Assembly (NCBI RefSeq): GCF_001522865.1
Contig: NZ_LOWB01000109.1
Location: 186,001-250,000 of the forward strand
Origin: Burkholderia sp. TSV86
GTDB taxonomy: Bacteria > Pseudomonadota > Gammaproteobacteria > Burkholderiales > Burkholderiaceae
Reading direction: 5' to 3'
DNA: 64,000 bases
The translations under genes and the position numbers were made by a program. This document shows, piece after piece, positions 46,152-55,412 of this stretch. The notes under the pieces are model-generated. The model was given only the letters and a program-made list of their open reading frames with translations. It was not told the DNA's origin and did not search any database. Position 1 is the stretch's first letter. Each line of letters begins with the position of its first letter.

Positions 46152-48518
46152 ATGACCGAATTCAAGGACACACAGCAGCAGCTCTCGACATTCCGCCTGC
46201 GGGTCGCGGCGGCGGGCGTGTTCGTGTTCGTCTGTTTTGGCCTGCTCGCCGCGCGATTCTTTTATCTACAGGTCTGGCAGCACGGCAAATACGCGCTGCA
46301 GGCCGAGGAAAACCGGATTTCGGTCGCGCCGATCGTCCCGAACCGCGGCATCATCACCGACCGCAACGGCGTCGTGCTCGCGAAGAACTACTCCGCGTAC
46401 ACGCTCGAGATCACGCCGTCCAAGCTCAACGACACGCTCGAAAACACGATCGACGCGCTGTCCGAAGTCGTGCCGATCGACGCGCGCGACCGCCGCCGCT
46501 TCAAGAAGCTGCAGGAGGATTCGAAGAATTTCGAGAGTCTGCCGATCCGCACCCGGCTGACCGACGACGAGGTCGCGCGCTTTACCGCGCAGCGCTGGCG
46601 CTTTCCGGGCGTCGACGTGCGCGCGCGGCTGTTCCGCCAATATCCGCTCGGGCCGACGGCCGCGCACGTGATCGGCTATATCGGCCGGATCTCGAAGCGC
46701 GACCAGGACCGGATCGACGCGATGAGCGACGACAACGACAGCGAATCGGACAACTACGACCCCCGCCGCGACGCGAACAACTACAAAGGCACCGACTACA
46801 TCGGCAAAACGGGCGTCGAGCAAAGCTACGAAACGGATCTGCACGGGCTCACCGGCTTCGAGGAGGTCGAGGTGACGGCGGGCGGGCGGCCCGTGCGCAC
46901 GCTGTCGCGCACGCAGGCCACGCCCGGCAACAATCTCGTGCTGTCGGTCGACATCGGGTTGCAGCAGATCGCCGAGCAGGCATTCGCGGGCAAACGCGGC
47001 GCGCTCGTCGCGATCGAACCGAAAACGGGCGACGTGCTGGCGTTCGTGTCGTCGCCGAGCTTCGATCCGAACGCGTTCGTCGACGGCATCGACCAGCAAA
47101 CCTGGGACGAGTTGAACAACTCGCCCGACAAGCCGCTGCTGAACCGGCCGCTGCACGGCACCTATCCGCCCGGCTCGACGTATAAGCCATTCATGGCGCT
47201 CGCGGGCCTGACGCTCGGCAAGCGCACGCCCGGCTGGGGCTTCCACGACCCCGGCTATTTCACGTTCGGCGGCCATACGTTCCGCAACGACGTGCGCTCG
47301 GGCCAGGGCTGGGTCGACATGAATCGCGCGATCATGGTGTCGAACGACACGTATTTCTACATGCTCGCGCGCGACCTCGGCGTCACCGCGATCGCCAACT
47401 TCATGAAGCCGTTCGGCTTCGGCCAGCTCACCGGCATCGACATTCAGGGCGAGGCACGCGGCATCCTGCCGTCGCCCGAGTGGAAGAAGAAGACCTTCAA
47501 GAAAGCGGCGCAGCAGAAATGGTTCGACGGCGAGACGATCAGCCTCGGGATCGGGCAAGGCTACAACTCGTTCACCATCCTGCAGCTTGCGCACGCGACG
47601 GCGACGATCGCCAACGACGGCGTGATCATGAAGCCGCACCTCGTGAAGGAAATCGAGAATCCGATCTCGCGCGAGCGGCATCTGACCGTACCGAAGGAGA
47701 GTGGCACGATCCCGCTCAAGCAGGCCGACCTCGACGTCGTGAAGCGCGGGATGGAAAACGTGATCGAAAATCCGTCCGGCACCGCGTACAAAGTGTTCCG
47801 CGGCGCGCCCTACCTCGCGGCCGGCAAGACCGGCACCGCGCAGGTGTTCTCACTGCAAGGCGGCAACTACAAAGGCCATCTGCTCGCCGAACATCTGCGC
47901 GACCACGCGCTCTTCATCGCATACGCGCCCGTCGATCATCCGCAGATCGCGCTCGCGCTGATCGTCGAGAACGGCGGCTGGGGCGCGCAGTCGGCAGGCC
48001 CGATCGCGCGCCGCGTGCTCGATTTCTATCTGGTCGAGCGCAAAAATCCGGCGACGGAGGCGGCGGCGGTGGCGGCCGCCGCATCGGCAACCGAGCCGGT
48101 CAACGCGCCCGTGATCGGCGATGCGACCAAAGCGGTCGCGATCGCGGCCGGTTTCAAGGCGCTGCCGCTGCCGGCGCAGCCGACGCAGCCGGCGGCCGCG
48201 AGCGGCGCGTCCGGCGCGGGCGCATCCGGCAACGCGGCGAGCGAAGCGAGCGCCGCATCGAACGCCAATGCCGCCGCCCAGGCGGACGGGCGCGCGCAAG
48301 GCGGTGCGGCCGCCGGATCGCAGGATGGCACGCAGGCGGCAAGCTCGACATCGGCCGCGCCCTCCGAAGCCGGCGCGGCCGCTGCGCGCCGCCATGCGCC
48401 GCCTCGCAAACCCCGCCGCACGCCCGCAAGCGACGCGTCGCCGCCCGCCGCCGTGCCGCGTGACGACAACCGCGGCGCGCCCGCCGCCAAGCCGGCGCAG
48501 GGCGGCATCGACGAATAA
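46152..48518 (+). CDS. mrdA: Penicillin-binding protein 2 (peptidoglycan transpeptidase of the elongasome)
   Basis: Cross-links lateral-wall peptidoglycan in the periplasm. It has one N-terminal membrane anchor (residues about 15-38), the PBP dimer domain (about 55-220, with the NRGIITDRNGVVLAKN motif) and the transpeptidase domain, where the SxxK nucleophile is STYKP in TYPPGSTYKPFMALAG (Ser about 342), SxN is SND in IMVSNDTYFY and KTGT is AAGKTGTAQVF (about 557). The catalytic part ends near residue 640; residues about 650-788 are an Ala/Ser/Pro tail ending with an Arg-rich segment, giving 788 aa against about 630 in E. coli. Confidence 0.95.
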   Translation: MTEFKDTQQQLSTFRLRVAAAGVFVFVCFGLLAARFFYLQVWQHGKYALQAEENRISVAPIVPNRGIITDRNGVVLAKNYSAYTLEITPSKLNDTLENTIDALSEVVPIDARDRRRFKKLQEDSKNFESLPIRTRLTDDEVARFTAQRWRFPGVDVRARLFRQYPLGPTAAHVIGYIGRISKRDQDRIDAMSDDNDSESDNYDPRRDANNYKGTDYIGKTGVEQSYETDLHGLTGFEEVEVTAGGRPVRTLSRTQATPGNNLVLSVDIGLQQIAEQAFAGKRGALVAIEPKTGDVLAFVSSPSFDPNAFVDGIDQQTWDELNNSPDKPLLNRPLHGTYPPGSTYKPFMALAGLTLGKRTPGWGFHDPGYFTFGGHTFRNDVRSGQGWVDMNRAIMVSNDTYFYMLARDLGVTAIANFMKPFGFGQLTGIDIQGEARGILPSPEWKKKTFKKAAQQKWFDGETISLGIGQGYNSFTILQLAHATATIANDGVIMKPHLVKEIENPISRERHLTVPKESGTIPLKQADLDVVKRGMENVIENPSGTAYKVFRGAPYLAAGKTGTAQVFSLQGGNYKGHLLAEHLRDHALFIAYAPVDHPQIALALIVENGGWGAQSAGPIARRVLDFYLVERKNPATEAAAVAAAASATEPVNAPVIGDATKAVAIAAGFKALPLPAQPTQPAAASGASGAGASGNAASEASAASNANAAAQADGRAQGGAAAGSQDGTQAASSTSAAPSEAGAAAARRHAPPRKPRRTPASDASPPAAVPRDDNRGAPAAKPAQGGIDE

Positions 48519-48529
48519 CGGAGGCACGC

Positions 48530-49678
48530 ATGCAATTCGACAAGCGCGCTTGGCTCGACAAGATCAAGCAAATGTTCGCGGGCTTCGACCGGCCGCTCGC
48601 GCTCATCGTATTCCTGCTGCTGTGCGTTGGCATCGTCACGCTGTACAGCGCAAGCATCGACATGCCCGGCCGCGTCGAGGACCAGTTGCGCAACATCATG
48701 CTGACGTTCGCGCTGATGTGGGGCATCGCCAATATCCCACCGCAGACGCTGATGCGCTTCGCGGTGCCGCTCTATACCTTCGGCGTCGCGCTGCTCGTCG
48801 CGGTCGCGCTATTCGGGATGACGAAGAAAGGGGCCAAGCGCTGGCTGAACGTCGGCGTCGTGATCCAACCGTCCGAGATCCTCAAGATCGCGACGCCGCT
48901 GATGCTCGCGTGGTACTACCAGCGGCGCGAAAGCAGCCTGCGCTGGTACGACTTCGCCGTCGCGTTCGTGATCCTGCTCGTGCCTGTCGGGCTGATCGCG
49001 AAACAGCCGGACCTCGGCACGGCCGTGCTCGTGTTCGCGGCGGGGCTCTTCGTGATCTATCTCGCGGGGCTGTCGTTCAAGCTGATCGTGCCGGTGCTCG
49101 TCGCCGGGGTGATCGCGATCGGCTCGATCGCCGTGTTCGAGGATCGCATCTGCCAGCCCGAGGTGGTCTGGCCGCTGATGCACGACTATCAGAAGCACCG
49201 CGTCTGCACACTGCTCGATCCGACTTCCGACCCGCTCGGCAAGGGCTTCCACACGATCCAGGCGGTGATCGCGATCGGCTCGGGCGGCCCGCTCGGCAAA
49301 GGCTATCTGAAAGGCACGCAAGCGCACCTGGAGTTCATTCCGGAAAAGCACACCGACTTCATCTTCGCGGTGTTTTCCGAGGAGTTCGGGCTCGCGGGCG
49401 GACTCGTGCTGCTCACGCTTTACATGGCGCTGATCTCGCGTGGTCTCTATATCGCCGCGCAAGGCTCGACGGTGTTCGGGCGCCTGCTCGCCGGCTCGCT
49501 CACGCTCGCCTTCTTCGTCTATGCGTTCGTCAATATCGGGATGGTGAGCGGGGTCTTGCCCGTTGTCGGCGTGCCGTTGCCGTTCATGAGCTACGGCGGC
49601 ACCGCGTTGACGACGTTGGGCATCGCCGTCGGGCTCATCATGAGCGTCGGACGGCAGAGGCGGTTGATGAAGAGCTGA
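48530..49678 (+). CDS. mrdB: Rod shape protein RodA (SEDS peptidoglycan glycosyltransferase)
   Basis: A ten-helix inner-membrane polymerase that works with PBP2. The 382 aa SEDS protein contains the conserved KKGAKRWLNVGVVIQPSEILKI (about residues 99-120), the catalytic-region LIAKQPDLGTAVLVF (about 158-172) and the C-terminal loop PFMSYGGTALTTLGIAVGLIMSV. It begins 12 bp after mrdA and closes the mre-mrd operon. Confidence 0.96.
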   Translation: MQFDKRAWLDKIKQMFAGFDRPLALIVFLLLCVGIVTLYSASIDMPGRVEDQLRNIMLTFALMWGIANIPPQTLMRFAVPLYTFGVALLVAVALFGMTKKGAKRWLNVGVVIQPSEILKIATPLMLAWYYQRRESSLRWYDFAVAFVILLVPVGLIAKQPDLGTAVLVFAAGLFVIYLAGLSFKLIVPVLVAGVIAIGSIAVFEDRICQPEVVWPLMHDYQKHRVCTLLDPTSDPLGKGFHTIQAVIAIGSGGPLGKGYLKGTQAHLEFIPEKHTDFIFAVFSEEFGLAGGLVLLTLYMALISRGLYIAAQGSTVFGRLLAGSLTLAFFVYAFVNIGMVSGVLPVVGVPLPFMSYGGTALTTLGIAVGLIMSVGRQRRLMKS

Positions 49679-49907
49679 GCGCGGTGATACGCGCGCACGT
49701 TGACCGCCCGCTTCGCACCAATCTACACATCGATCCACGTTTCGACGGGCGCGACCTGGGCCGATCCGCTTATGCATTCGGCACGGCGCACACCTAATGC
49801 GCCCGTCCACGCCGGCCTTCACATCCGCCGGCGCGCGCGACATCGGCCGCGCGATGGCCGGCCAGCACGCCCGCGCATGCCGCCGGCGCATCACGTGCCG
49901 GCATCCG

Positions 49908-50360
49908 TCATCCGCGTGATTCGCGCTCGACGTCGGCCCAGCAATTCGGCGTCTCGTAAAGCCGCACGCGCTCGAGCCGCAAATTGACGCCGTAATGCGA
50001 ATCGTAGACGTTCGCGAGTATGTCGAACGCCACCGCCGCAAGATTCTCGACGGTCGGAATCCGGTCGAGCACGACCGTCTTGTGGTCCGCCATCTTTTCG
50101 AGAAACGAACGCACGACCTCGTCACGCGCATAGACGAGAAACGCGTGGTCCCACTGGTTGACGAGGTGCTCCATCGCCAGCGCCTTCACATCGGCGAAAT
50201 CCATCACCATGCCGCGATCGGGTGCGCCCTCGGTTTCGACAAGATCGCCGCGCAGCGTGATTTCGAGCACGTAACGATGCCCGTGCAAGTTCCTGCATTG
50301 GCTGCGGTGGTCGGGGATGCGGTGGCCCGCGTCGAATTCGAGTTTTCGGGTAATCAGCAC
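49908..50360 (-). CDS. queD: 6-carboxy-5,6,7,8-tetrahydropterin synthase
   Basis: Second step from GTP-derived dihydroneopterin triphosphate to 7-deazaguanine (preQ0). The 150 aa protein has the zinc histidines in FDAGHRIPDHRSQCRNLHGHRYVLEI (residues about 8-33), with the catalytic Cys in SQCRNLHGH, and the late Glu in LERVRLYETPNCWADV. It starts with GTG (MLITRKLEF). It is last of three minus-strand que genes, 20 bp after queE. Confidence 0.93.
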   Translation of the reverse strand: MLITRKLEFDAGHRIPDHRSQCRNLHGHRYVLEITLRGDLVETEGAPDRGMVMDFADVKALAMEHLVNQWDHAFLVYARDEVVRSFLEKMADHKTVVLDRIPTVENLAAVAFDILANVYDSHYGVNLRLERVRLYETPNCWADVERESRG

Positions 50361-50379
50361 GATGAATGAAGCGTCAGGC

Positions 50380-51012
50380 TCAGGGAATGTTCAGGTATTT
50401 GTGCGTCTGCATCGACAGCCGCCATTGCGGATGGCGCTTGCACCAGTCGATCGCGAGCTTCGTGTTGAAATCGCGCGCGGGGCCGTCCATCGGCTGCACA
50501 AGGAAATGCTCAAAATCGAGCTGCGCGTAATCGGCCAGGCACTGGTTGTCCTGCGGCACCACGACCTTCAGCTCGTTGCCTTTCGTGACGACGAGCGGCG
50601 CGCCGGCCTTCGGGCTCACGCAGACCCAATCGATCGAATCGAGCACGGGCAGCGAGCCGTTCGTCTCGATCGCAATTTCAAAGCCAGCCGCATGCAGTGC
50701 GTCGACGAGCGGCTGATCGAGTTGCAGCATCGGCTCGCCACCCGTGCACACGACAAAGCGGTGCGCGCCGTCCGCCGGCCATAGCGAGGCGACCTTTGCC
50801 GCCAGGGCCTCAGCATCGCCGAATTTGCCGCCGTTTTCACCATCGGTGCCGACGAAATCGGTATCGCAAAAGCGGCACACGGCGCTCGCACGGTCCGCTT
50901 CACGCCCCGACCACAAATTGCAGCCGGCGAACCGGCAGAACACGGCCGGCCGCCCAGCGTTCGCGCCCTCGCCCTGCAATGTGTAGAAGATTTCCTTGAC
51001 CGTGTACGTCAT
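50380..51012 (-). CDS. queE: 7-carboxy-7-deazaguanine synthase
   Basis: A radical S-adenosylmethionine enzyme making the 7-deazaguanine ring. Unlike the common CX3CX2C, the cluster motif here is CX14CX2C: Cys in RFAGCNLWSG, then VCRFCDTDF (residues about 31-50). This variant is known from the structurally studied Burkholderia multivorans QueE, supporting both the call and the genus. The glycine-rich CTGGEPMLQLDQPL follows. Length is 210 aa, and the N-terminus YTVKEIFYTLQGEGANAGRPAV is canonical. Confidence 0.95.
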   Translation of the reverse strand: MTYTVKEIFYTLQGEGANAGRPAVFCRFAGCNLWSGREADRASAVCRFCDTDFVGTDGENGGKFGDAEALAAKVASLWPADGAHRFVVCTGGEPMLQLDQPLVDALHAAGFEIAIETNGSLPVLDSIDWVCVSPKAGAPLVVTKGNELKVVVPQDNQCLADYAQLDFEHFLVQPMDGPARDFNTKLAIDWCKRHPQWRLSMQTHKYLNIP

Positions 51013-51100
51013 ACTCTCGCCCGGCTCCCGCCACTCGCTTTCGTTACTTGTTGAAACCGGCCGATGCCGCCAGCTTGACCGCGCGCACCGCGCCGCTGCG

Positions 51101-51835
51101 TCAGGCCGGCGCCTGCGTCACGTGCTCGCCGCACCGATACGCTTCATAGCCGCGCTTGCGCAGCTTGCACGCCGGGCACTCGCCGCAGCCGAAGCCCCAA
51201 TCGTGCAATTCCGAGCGCTCGCCGACATAGCACGTATGCGTCTCGACACGAATCAGATCAACGAGCCGCGTGCCGCCCAACTGCTCGGCGAGCCGCCACG
51301 TGTCGGCCTTGTCGAGCCACATCAGCGGCGTCTCGACGACGAAGCGCGTGTCCATCCCGAGATTGAGCGCGACTTGCAGCGCCTTCATCGTGTCGTCGCG
51401 GCAATCCGGATAACCGGAGAAATCGGTCTCGCACATCCCGCCGACAAGCGCGCGCAACCCGCGGCGATACGCAATCGCCGCGCCGATCGTCATGAACAGC
51501 AGATTGCGGCCCGGCACGAACGTGTTCGGCAAGCCGTTCGCGGCCGTCTCGATCTGGATCGCGCGCGTCATCGCGGTATCGCTGATCGCGCCGAGCACCG
51601 ACAGATCGATCATGTGATCGTCGCCGAGCCGGCCCGCCCACTGCGGGAAATCGCGCTTCAGCGTGTCGCGCACCCCTTCGCGGCATTCGAGTTCGACACG
51701 ATGCCGCTGGCCATAATCGAAGCCGAGCGTCTCGACGGTCTCGTAACGCTCGAGCGCCCATGCAACACAGGTGGCCGAATCCTGGCCGCCGGAAAACAGC
51801 ACGAGCGCGCCGTCTTTAGCATCTGTCCGAATCAC
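51101..51835 (-). CDS. queC: 7-cyano-7-deazaguanine synthase
   Basis: Converts 7-carboxy-7-deazaguanine to preQ0 using ATP and ammonia. The PP-loop is [18 protein letters not shown] (residues about 11-28), and the C-terminal zinc site is in [20 protein letters not shown] (about 211-230). The length of 244 aa is typical. It begins with GTG (MIRTDAKDG), preceded by GGAG. It leads the queC-queE-queD set; a 89 bp gap to queE means a shared transcript is likely but not certain. Confidence 0.94.
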   Translation of the reverse strand: MIRTDAKDGALVLFSGGQDSATCVAWALERYETVETLGFDYGQRHRVELECREGVRDTLKRDFPQWAGRLGDDHMIDLSVLGAISDTAMTRAIQIETAANGLPNTFVPGRNLLFMTIGAAIAYRRGLRALVGGMCETDFSGYPDCRDDTMKALQVALNLGMDTRFVVETPLMWLDKADTWRLAEQLGGTRLVDLIRVETHTCYVGERSELHDWGFGCGECPACKLRKRGYEAYRCGEHVTQAPA

Positions 51836-51886
51836 CTCGATACTCCGTGAATGATGAGCGCGCTCGCCGACAGCGCCAGCTTACCC

Positions 51887-51892
51887 AGTATA
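51887..51892 (-). promoter_or_regulatory. Possible -10 box of the queC promoter
   Basis: TATACT on the minus strand about 50 bp before the queC start; the -35 position (GCGCCC) is poor. I looked for a preQ1 riboswitch in the short leader and saw none. Confidence 0.35.
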
Positions 51893-52130
51893 GGCAGCCG
51901 CACGGCCGGGGGCGCCGATCTCGCGCACGGCGGGCGGGCGTCGTGAACGCTTGCGGCGCACGGGCTCAGCCGTGCGCGAGCGCCGAAACGAAAAAGGATC
52001 TGCGACGGCTTCGAACGGACGGTGTCGAGCAGCCTCGCCAGATCCTAAGTCTTTGAGTCGACGAAGATTTTATCACGCCACCCCAACCCGGCCGAAAATC
52101 GCCACACTACAATGCAGTGCTTCCCAAACG

Positions 52131-52161
52131 AAAAACCCCAAGAATCTGGCGATTCTTGGGG
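52131..52161 (-). terminator. Rho-independent terminator of tRNA-Phe
   Basis: On the minus strand, CCCCAAGAATC (52161-52151) pairs perfectly over 11 bp with GATTCTTGGGG (52146-52136) around a 4 nt loop, followed by TTTTT (52135-52131). It begins 11 bp after the tRNA 3' end. Confidence 0.92.
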
Positions 52162-52172
52162 TGGGATACTGC

Positions 52173-52248
52173 TGGTGGCCTGGGGCGGAATCGAACCACC
52201 GACACGCGGATTTTCAATCCGCTGCTCTACCAACTGAGCTACCGGGCC
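52173..52248 (-). tRNA. tRNA-Phe (anticodon GAA)
   Basis: A 76 nt cloverleaf with encoded CCA. D-arm region is AGCTCAGTTGGTAGAGC, the anticodon stem-loop is CGGATTGAAAATCCG with GAA, the T-arm is GGTGG-TTCGATT-CCGCC and the 3' end is A-CCA. In the acceptor stem GGCCCGG faces CCAGGCC, leaving a C-A mismatch at pair 5-68; otherwise all stems are intact. A strong terminator follows. Confidence 0.97.
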
Positions 52249-52307
52249 ACGAAGAAAAAAGATTATAGCCAGAAGCGAAGCAGTGATCAAGCCCCTTGGC
52301 GGAAATT

Positions 52308-52991
52308 TTATGCCGCGCCTTCGGCCGGCTTCTTGCCCAATTCCACGCCAAGCTGCTTGAGCTTGCGATACAGGTGCGTGCGCTCGAGCCCGGTCTTTTC
52401 CGCGACGCGCGTCATGCTGCCATTCTCGCGCGCCAAGTGGTACTCGAAATAGGCGCGCTCGAATGCATCGCGCGCCTCGCGCAACGGAATGTCAAACGGG
52501 ATCGCGGCCGTTGTGTGGCCCGCGAGCACCGCGCCCGCGTCGTCGAGCGCCGGCAACGCCGCCGCCGATGCGATCGTCGAAGGCCCCGGCGCCTGCTTGG
52601 CCGCGGCATTGGCCGGCAACGGCGCCGCGCCCCGCGCGAGGCCGTGCTCGACGGACTTCAACAGCTTCTGCAATGTGATCGGCTTCTCGAGAAAATCGAG
52701 CGCGCCGATCTTCGTCGCCTCGACGGCCGTATCGATCGTCGCGTGGCCGGACATCATGATGACGGGCATCGTGAGCTGCCCCTGACCCGCCCACTCCTTG
52801 AGCAGCGTGACGCCGTCGGTATCAGGCATCCAGATGTCGAGCAGCACGAGATCGGGCGCCTGCTGCTGCCGGTAATCGCGCGCGGCCTGCGCGTTCTCCG
52901 CGACCTCGACGACGTGCCCTTCGTCGCTGAGAATTTCCGAGAGCAATTCCCGGATGCCCATTTCATCATCCACCACCAGAATGGTCGCCAT
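52308..52991 (-). CDS. NtrX-like response regulator without AAA+ domain
   Basis: A 227 aa regulator paired with the NtrY-like kinase. The receiver (residues about 1-120) has ATILVVDDEMGIRELLSEIL, the phosphorylated Asp in VLLDIWMPDTDG, the Thr/Ser switch in MMSGHAT and Lys in FLEKPITL. A variable Ala-rich linker (about 125-160) replaces the sigma-54-interacting AAA+ domain of normal NtrX. The C-terminal Fis-type helix-turn-helix is complete (FERAYFEYHLARENGSMTRVAEKTGLERTHLYRKLKQLG, about 178-216). It should therefore act as a sigma-70-type regulator. Its ATG immediately follows the kinase stop codon. Confidence 0.88.
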   Translation of the reverse strand: MATILVVDDEMGIRELLSEILSDEGHVVEVAENAQAARDYRQQQAPDLVLLDIWMPDTDGVTLLKEWAGQGQLTMPVIMMSGHATIDTAVEATKIGALDFLEKPITLQKLLKSVEHGLARGAAPLPANAAAKQAPGPSTIASAAALPALDDAGAVLAGHTTAAIPFDIPLREARDAFERAYFEYHLARENGSMTRVAEKTGLERTHLYRKLKQLGVELGKKPAEGAA

Positions 52992-55412
52992 TTACGCTGC
53001 CTTTGTCTGCACAGTTGCTTTTGTCTTCGCGGGTGCGGCGCCGCCATTTGCTCCGCCCCCGGCGCCCGTCGCGTCATCGGCAAGCTGCAGGAACAGAATC
53101 GAGACCTGCGCGCCTTCCACGACGTCGCCATGCATCCGGTTGCGCAGATCGATCCGCGCACCGTGCTCGTCGACGATCTTCTTCACCGTCGCGAGACCGA
53201 GTCCCGTACCCTTCGCTTTTGCCGTCACGTAGGGCTCGAATGCGCGCGTCAGAATGCGCGCCGGAAAACCCGGACCATTGTCGGAGACAGTCAGCCGTAC
53301 CGCGACGCGCGCTTTGCCGTTTGCGTCGGGATCGCCATATTCTACTGTCTTGGTTTCGAGCAACACACGAGGATGCTCGACATCCGCGACTGAATCCTGC
53401 GCGTTCTGCAGCAGGTTGTGAATCACTTGCCGCAATTGCGTCGCGTCGCCGCGAATCACCGGCAGCGCCGCCTGCTCGACGACGATCATGCTCTTGCCCT
53501 CGCCGACACCGTACAGCGTCGACACTTCGCTCACCAGATCATTTAACTGTAGATTGGCGAGCATCGCGGGCGGCGTGCGCGCATATTCGCGGAAATCGTC
53601 GACCATCCGCTTCATCGCGGCGACCTGGTTGACGATCGTGGTCGCGCCGCGTTTGAGCACTTCGGCATCGGGCGGCGCGAGCTTGTCGGACAGCTTCATC
53701 TGCAGGCGCTCGGCCGATAGCTGGATCGGCGTGAGCGGATTCTTGATCTCGTGCGCGAGCCGCCGCGCGACCTCGCCCCATGCAACCGAGCGCTGCGCGG
53801 AGATCACGTCGGAGATGTCGTCGAACACGACGACGTAGCCGGAGGTTTGCGGATCGTCCGCGACGCCCGCCACGCTCGCCGTCGACACAAGCCGCGTGCC
53901 GCGCACGAGCAGCGTGAGCGGATCGGCTTCGCCCGGCACGTCGACCGCGAACTGCTGCTGCCAGTGGCCGCGATCGTCGCCGCTGCCCTGGCCCGCCGCC
54001 TCGCGATCGGCAAACGCCTTGCGCACCATCGCGCCGAATTCCGCGACAACGCCAATCTGATCGAGCGTCGTGCCGATCAGCGAATTGAACGGCTGCCGGA
54101 AGATCCGCTCGGCGCCGCGGTTGGCGGTCGTCAGGCGAAATTGCCGGTCGAGCACGAACACTCCCGCCGTCAGGTTCGCGAGAATGCTTTCGAGATAGGT
54201 TTTCGAATGCTCGAGCGCGACCCGGTTCTTCTCGACCGCGAGCCGCGCCTCCGAAAGCTGGCGCGTCATCGCGTTGAACGATTGCGTGAGAAAGCCCAGC
54301 TCGTCGCGCGTCTTGATCTCGCGCTTGGGCGTATAGTCGCCCTCCGCAACCTCCTTCGTCCCCTGCGCGAGCAGGAACAACGGCCGCGCGAGCTGATTGC
54401 CGAGCGCGAGCGCGATCATCATCGCGATGAACGTCGCGAGGAAAAGCGCAAGCGTCAGCGTGCCGATATACATCTTGCGCAAGCCGCTTCTGCCGAGCGA
54501 CTTCTCCTGATATTCGCGATATGCGCGCTGCACGGCGTCGGCGTTGCGCGCGAGCACCGGCGACACCGGCTGCGTGAGCTGAAGATAGCGCTCGCCGGGC
54601 TGTAGCAGCGCCATCGACGAATCGGGAATCCGCTGAACGACGCGCAGCCTGAGCGCGCCCTTCGAGCCGTGCGCGTGCGGATCGCCGTCCACCTCCCCCT
54701 CGATCACCGCATAGCCGCCGTGCTCGCGCGCCTGGCTCAGCATCAGCGGCGTCGGCATGTCGTCCGGAATCAGCGTGGCGAAATTGCCCGACGCCTGCGC
54801 GACGATATGCACATCGGGCGACGCGCCCGTGCTGCGGCCCGGCTCGAGGATCGTGGCATCCTGCACGCCGAACTGGTCACGCAGGCGCAATAGCGTCAAC
54901 GTCGTGCCGTTCGTGTGCGTGTCAGCGCTCGAGAGTTGCTCGGCCATCAGCTTCGCTTTCGTCTGCAGATCCGCAAGCGACGTATCGAGCATCCCGCGGC
55001 CGAGATTCAGGCCGGCGGTAAGCGCCGTCTCGACGTTGACGTCGAACCACGACTCGATGCTGCGCGACACGAACTGATACGACACGATATAAATGATCCC
55101 GCCCGGCACGACGCCGACGAGCGCGAAGAACACCGCGAGCTTCGCGAGCAGCCGCGTGCCGAACTTGCCCTTGCGCAGCCGCACGACGATCATCCCCACG
55201 AGCCCGAGCACGACGAGCAGGAATACCAGCGCGACGACGATGTTCGCGGAATAGAGCCACGAGTAGTAGCGATCGAAAAACTCGGTGTTCGCGCTCGCCG
55301 CCGCAAGCAGCACGAGCAGCAGCAACGCCGTGATCGCAACAGTCGACACGATCACGCGCACCAGAAGGCTCTTGCCGCTCGCCGCGCGGCGCACCCGTAC
55401 TTTATTTAGCAC
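52992..55412 (-). CDS. NtrY-like membrane sensor histidine kinase
   Basis: An 806 aa kinase. The N-terminal part has three hydrophobic segments (residues about 17-42, 55-80, 90-115), a periplasmic domain to about residue 310, a further membrane segment (about 315-340), HAMP, and a PAS domain (about 410-500). H box is VARRLAHEIKNPLTPIQLSAERLQMKL; N and G boxes are QVIHNLLQNAQDS, VSDNGPGFP and KGTGLGLATVKKIV. NtrY homologues sense nitrogen or redox state; the signal here is unknown. It overlaps the DUF4390 gene by 11 bp and abuts the response-regulator gene. Confidence 0.92.
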   Translation of the reverse strand: MLNKVRVRRAASGKSLLVRVIVSTVAITALLLLVLLAAASANTEFFDRYYSWLYSANIVVALVFLLVVLGLVGMIVVRLRKGKFGTRLLAKLAVFFALVGVVPGGIIYIVSYQFVSRSIESWFDVNVETALTAGLNLGRGMLDTSLADLQTKAKLMAEQLSSADTHTNGTTLTLLRLRDQFGVQDATILEPGRSTGASPDVHIVAQASGNFATLIPDDMPTPLMLSQAREHGGYAVIEGEVDGDPHAHGSKGALRLRVVQRIPDSSMALLQPGERYLQLTQPVSPVLARNADAVQRAYREYQEKSLGRSGLRKMYIGTLTLALFLATFIAMMIALALGNQLARPLFLLAQGTKEVAEGDYTPKREIKTRDELGFLTQSFNAMTRQLSEARLAVEKNRVALEHSKTYLESILANLTAGVFVLDRQFRLTTANRGAERIFRQPFNSLIGTTLDQIGVVAEFGAMVRKAFADREAAGQGSGDDRGHWQQQFAVDVPGEADPLTLLVRGTRLVSTASVAGVADDPQTSGYVVVFDDISDVISAQRSVAWGEVARRLAHEIKNPLTPIQLSAERLQMKLSDKLAPPDAEVLKRGATTIVNQVAAMKRMVDDFREYARTPPAMLANLQLNDLVSEVSTLYGVGEGKSMIVVEQAALPVIRGDATQLRQVIHNLLQNAQDSVADVEHPRVLLETKTVEYGDPDANGKARVAVRLTVSDNGPGFPARILTRAFEPYVTAKAKGTGLGLATVKKIVDEHGARIDLRNRMHGDVVEGAQVSILFLQLADDATGAGGGANGGAAPAKTKATVQTKAA

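Noticed and set aside
51836-52060. preQ1 riboswitch upstream of queC
   Set aside because: The leader after the likely -10 box is only about 40-50 nt, and no preQ1-I-like C-rich stem with an A-rich tail was found.
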